DNA from: an uncultured Sphingorhabdus sp.
GTDB taxonomy: Bacteria; Pseudomonadota; Alphaproteobacteria; Sphingomonadales; Sphingomonadaceae
Direction: 5' to 3'
NCBI GenBank assembly: GCA_937873665.1
Contig: CALMYW010000447.1
Location: 1-8,493, forward strand
Length of the DNA: 8,493 nucleotides
The translations under genes were made by a program, and so were the position numbers. Each line of letters opens with the position of its first letter. Positions within the stretch are counted from its first letter, which is position 1. Shown here piece by piece: positions 6,224 through 8,493 of this stretch. The notes under the pieces are model-generated. The model made no database searches and was not told the DNA's origin. It worked only from the letters and a program-made list of their open reading frames with translations.

Positions 6224-7430
6224 TCACCTCCCAAACACCCACATCGCCCACGAATGGCTCACCGAATGGGGGGGCTCCGAAGACGTGGTGCGCGCGATGC
6301 TGGAGTGCCTGCCACAGGCGACGCTATCGGCGACAATCAATTTCCTTTCTGCGGAGAACCGTGCGCGGCTCACTGTGGCGGACATCCAGACCACCTTTCT
6401 GCAGCGGATGCCCTTCGTGGGGAAAAGGTTCTGGAACTACCTGCCGCTGACACCGCTCGCGGTGGAGTCGTTGGATCTGAACGACGCCGATTTGATCGTT
6501 TCCAGTTCTCACGCGTTTGCAAAAGGCGTGCTCACGACCGCGCAGCAGCTTCACTTGAGCTATGTCTATTCGCCGATGCGCTATGCATGGGATTTGCACC
6601 ATCAATATCTCGCCGACTACAAGCTGGACCGGGGTATGAAGGGGATGCTCGCAAGATGGATTTTTCATCGACTGCGCCAATGGGACCGCCAGACCGCCAA
6701 CAACGTTGATCTGTTCGTGGGGATTTCCCATCATGTCCGCCAGCGAATCTGGCGCACGTATCGCCGTCCGGCACTGGTGATCTACCCACCGGTCCAAGTG
6801 GAACGTTTCGGCATGCAGGATCAAAAGGATAACTATTACGTGACCGTGTCGCGCCTGGTGTCCTACAAACGAATCGATTTGATCGTCGACGCATTCGGCA
6901 AAATGCCGAACCGAAAACTGATCGTGATCGGCGATGGACCTGATCGGGGCAAGATTGGCGCCCGCTGCCCGGCAAATGTTTCTCTGCTGGGTTGGCAACC
7001 GGATGATGTTGTGCACAAGTACCTCGCATCCGCTCGGGCTTTTATTTTTGCTGCGCACGAAGATTTCGGCATTTCACCAGTAGAGGCACAGGCCTGCGGT
7101 ACGCCGGTCATCGCCTACGGCGTTGGCGGGTCGCGTGAAACGGTGCGTGACGTCAATACCATGACCGATCCAACGGGTCTGCTGTTTTTTCAACAGACGT
7201 CCTCCGCATTGGTGGACGCCGTTGAGGCGTTTGAAGGTCTTTCCGGCCGCATCAGCCCTGAAACTTGTCGTCAATGGGCAGATACATTCAGCGAAGCGCG
7301 CTTCAAAAAGGCGTTCAGCGCGCTGGTGGAAGAAGCGTGGCACCTTTGGCAGACCGACCCGCAACACCTTGAAACCAAGATGATCGCAACCGTATCGGGG
7401 CAGTCGAACCAAGACCAATTCGAGCCATGA
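6216..7430 (+). CDS. GT4-family glycosyltransferase, WbaZ/mannosyltransferase-like
   Basis: The product is 404 residues. Landmarks of the WbaZ-like GT4 group are IAHEWLTEWGGSEDVV (10-25), ADLIVSSSHAFAKGV (91-105), SYVYSPMRYAWDL (115-127), RQWDRQTANNVDLFVGIS (154-171), VIYPPVQVERF (188-198), VTVSRLVSYKRIDLIVDAF (209-227, with R213 and K218), VIGDGPDR (237-244) and the E-x7-E pair E282/E290 (EDFGISPVEAQACGTPVIAYG). Relatives are usually annotated as mannosyltransferases using GDP-mannose, and some act on other GDP-sugars. The adjacent gmd, which also uses a GDP-mannose-derived substrate, is compatible with a GDP-sugar donor but does not prove it. ATG 6216 lies eight bases inside the previous gene and puts the first strand at the N-terminus, so translational coupling is likely. 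The tail from about residue 390 is poorly conserved in character. Family certain, donor only likely. Confidence 0.9.
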   Translation: MISHLPNTHIAHEWLTEWGGSEDVVRAMLECLPQATLSATINFLSAENRARLTVADIQTTFLQRMPFVGKRFWNYLPLTPLAVESLDLNDADLIVSSSHAFAKGVLTTAQQLHLSYVYSPMRYAWDLHHQYLADYKLDRGMKGMLARWIFHRLRQWDRQTANNVDLFVGISHHVRQRIWRTYRRPALVIYPPVQVERFGMQDQKDNYYVTVSRLVSYKRIDLIVDAFGKMPNRKLIVIGDGPDRGKIGARCPANVSLLGWQPDDVVHKYLASARAFIFAAHEDFGISPVEAQACGTPVIAYGVGGSRETVRDVNTMTDPTGLLFFQQTSSALVDAVEAFEGLSGRISPETCRQWADTFSEARFKKAFSALVEEAWHLWQTDPQHLETKMIATVSGQSNQDQFEP

Positions 7431-8380
7431 ACCCAACAGCCCTGATCTGCGGCATCTCCGGCCAGGATGGCGCCTACCTCGCCCAACGGCTGCTTTCCAA
7501 AGGCTACCGCGTGATCGGCACCGCGCGGGACGCGCAGATGAGCCGCTTTGACAACCTGGATCGCCTAGCCATCCGCGGCCAGGTGCAGGTGGTTTCCATG
7601 GCCATCAACGACTTCCGCAGCGTGCTGCAGGTGCTCTCGCGCCATCAACCGGCGGAGGTTTACAACCTGGCGGGCCAGAGTTCGGTGGGCCTCTCGTTCG
7701 AGCAGCCCGTGGAGACTCTCGAAAGCATCAGCATCGGCACGCTGAATCTGCTCGAGAGCATCCGTTTTCTGGACACCGGCATCCGCCTGTACAACGCCAG
7801 TTCGGGCGAATGCTTCGGCGACACCGGTAACACACCGGCCAACGAAAAGACGCCCTTCAGACCCCGCAGCCCCTATGCCGTGGCCAAGGCCGCGGCCTTC
7901 TGGCAGGTGGCCAACTATCGCGAGGCCTATGGCCTGTTTGCCTGCTCGGGCATCCTGTTCAACCACGAATCGCCGCTGCGCCCCGAGCGCTTCGTCACAC
8001 AGAAGGTGGTGCGCGCGGCCCGCCGCATCGCCGGGGGCAGCGGCGAGCGCCTTCATCTGGGCAATCTGGACATCGAGCGCGACTGGGGCTGGGCGCCCGA
8101 ATACGTGGAAGCCATGTGGCGCATGCTGCAACACAACGAGCCAAGGGATTTCGTCATCGCAACCGGAGAAACCCGCGCACTGCGAGATTTCGTGGCCGAG
8201 TCCTTTGCCGCTCTGGGGCTGGACTGGAAGGACCATGTTGAGACCGACCCGACCCTGATGCGGCCCACCGACATCCGGATCAGCCGCGCCGATCCTTCCC
8301 TGGCCCTGGCACATCTGGGCTGGCAAGCCGAGACCCATATGGCCGAGGTTGTCAGGCGCATGGTGGAAGCAGGGGCTTAG
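7427..8380 (+). CDS. gmd: GDP-mannose 4,6-dehydratase, short form
   Basis: This NADP-dependent extended short-chain dehydrogenase turns GDP-D-mannose into GDP-4-keto-6-deoxy-D-mannose, precursor of GDP-rhamnose, GDP-fucose, perosamine and colitose. Visible features: cofactor loop CGISGQDGAYLA (8-19, Gly 9, 12 and 15); EVYNLAGQSSVGLSFEQP (77-94); catalytic region NASSGECFG (123-131) with Ser126 in place of the usual Thr, and Glu128; RSPYAVAKAAA (147-157) with Tyr150 and Lys154; then the Gmd-specific CSGILFNHESPLRPERFVTQKV (split as 173-182 and 183-194), LGNLDIERDWGWAPEYV (211-227) and DFVIATGE (241-248). At 317 residues it is about 50 shorter than the E. coli enzyme (about 370 from memory); part of the loss lies after GTARD, where the RRxSSxNTxR loop should be. 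Codon use is much richer in G/C than in upstream genes. ATG 7427 overlaps the previous stop (ATGA). The partner reductase or aminotransferase is not in the window. Confidence 0.93.
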   Translation: MNPTALICGISGQDGAYLAQRLLSKGYRVIGTARDAQMSRFDNLDRLAIRGQVQVVSMAINDFRSVLQVLSRHQPAEVYNLAGQSSVGLSFEQPVETLESISIGTLNLLESIRFLDTGIRLYNASSGECFGDTGNTPANEKTPFRPRSPYAVAKAAAFWQVANYREAYGLFACSGILFNHESPLRPERFVTQKVVRAARRIAGGSGERLHLGNLDIERDWGWAPEYVEAMWRMLQHNEPRDFVIATGETRALRDFVAESFAALGLDWKDHVETDPTLMRPTDIRISRADPSLALAHLGWQAETHMAEVVRRMVEAGA

Positions 8381-8411
8381 CCCTGACAATGGCTTCGGGC
8401 ACGACCTCCGC

Positions 8412-8493
8412 ATGGCGATCGCTCTCGTCCTCATCGCGCTCCCCTGGCTGAACCCCTTCAGCCCCGGCCCGACGCCAAGTGTCGTGCCCTTGT
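8412..8493 (+). CDS. Start of a membrane protein, possibly O-antigen polymerase/PglL-type O-oligosaccharyltransferase (3' end outside window)
   Basis: From ATG 8412 the frame runs open to the window edge, giving 27 codons. The product begins MAIALVLIALPWLNPFSPGP and continues TPSVVPL: a short hydrophobic helix followed by a Pro-rich loop. This pattern resembles, from memory, the N-terminus of PglL/Wzy_C-domain membrane proteins (O-antigen ligases, polymerases or protein O-oligosaccharyltransferases) of Burkholderiales. The codons are G/C-rich like gmd, and the gap to the gmd stop is only 31 bases. No strong ribosome site is visible. The frame is also open upstream through the gmd end, so an earlier non-ATG start cannot be excluded. 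The function would fit the pathway (polymerising or transferring Wzx-flipped units), but 27 residues are too few to be sure. Confidence 0.45.
   Translation, partial: MAIALVLIALPWLNPFSPGPTPSVVPL

Noticed and set aside
6324..7058. Minus-strand open frame (244 residues) opposite the GT4 gene at 6216
   Set aside because: It is the antisense shadow of a well-conserved GT4 gene and shows no family signature.
8370..8385. Small stem (CAGGG / CCCTG) over the gmd stop codon as a terminator
   Set aside because: It has only five base pairs, no T-run follows, and another open frame begins shortly after, so read-through is more likely.
7565..8434. Long minus-strand open frame (289 residues) opposite gmd
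   Set aside because: High-GC third positions of gmd commonly create such antisense frames; the product is rich in His, Gly and Ala without any recognisable motif, and gmd itself is unmistakable.
1..8493. tRNA, rRNA, CRISPR array, insertion sequence or attachment site
   Set aside because: No clover-leaf pattern, regularly spaced repeats, transposase motifs or flanking duplications were seen on either strand by reading.

Overview
The window lies inside a surface-polysaccharide (O-antigen or capsule type) biosynthesis cluster. Every gene is on the + strand, and the genes are packed so tightly that five of the six adjacent-gene junctions after wzx overlap. Base composition is moderate in most genes (row 4441-4500 is about 45% GC and row 4321-4380 about 53%, counted by hand). 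It rises sharply in the last complete gene (row 7981-8040 is about 77% GC). Protein sequences and layout fit a Gram-negative proteobacterium. The PglL/Wzy-like N-terminus at the right edge leans towards Betaproteobacteria (Burkholderiales), but that assignment is inference from family resemblance only.

Layout, left to right: the C-terminal half of a GT4 glycosyltransferase (1-537); a 119-base spacer with no recognisable gene; a Wzx-type flippase (657-1904); UDP-galactopyranose mutase glf (1901-3016); a GT4 glycosyltransferase (3013-4230); a GT2 rhamnosyltransferase-like protein (4260-5198); a second GT2 glycosyltransferase (5195-6223); a WbaZ/mannosyltransferase-like GT4 (6216-7430); a short-form GDP-mannose 4,6-dehydratase gmd (7427-8380); and, cut off by the window end, the first 27 codons of a hydrophobic protein that may be an O-antigen polymerase or O-oligosaccharyltransferase (8412-8493).

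The genes read as one Wzx/Wzy-pathway operon. Glf supplies UDP-galactofuranose. Gmd supplies GDP-4-keto-6-deoxymannose, which a partner enzyme outside the window would convert to rhamnose, fucose, perosamine or a related sugar. Five glycosyltransferases (three GT4, two GT2) build the repeat unit on the lipid carrier, Wzx flips it, and a polymerase or ligase would act in the periplasm. The repeat unit is therefore predicted to contain Galf and at least one 6-deoxyhexose. No initiating phosphoglycosyltransferase, chain-length regulator or ABC exporter is seen in the window.

I found no tRNA, rRNA, CRISPR array, insertion sequence or convincing terminator, and nothing I would call a new kind of biological system. 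The more interesting points are the specific sugar combination, the compositional break at gmd, the shortened Gmd, the non-overlapping TTG-start junction in an otherwise overlapping operon, and the uncharacterised specificity of the five transferases.
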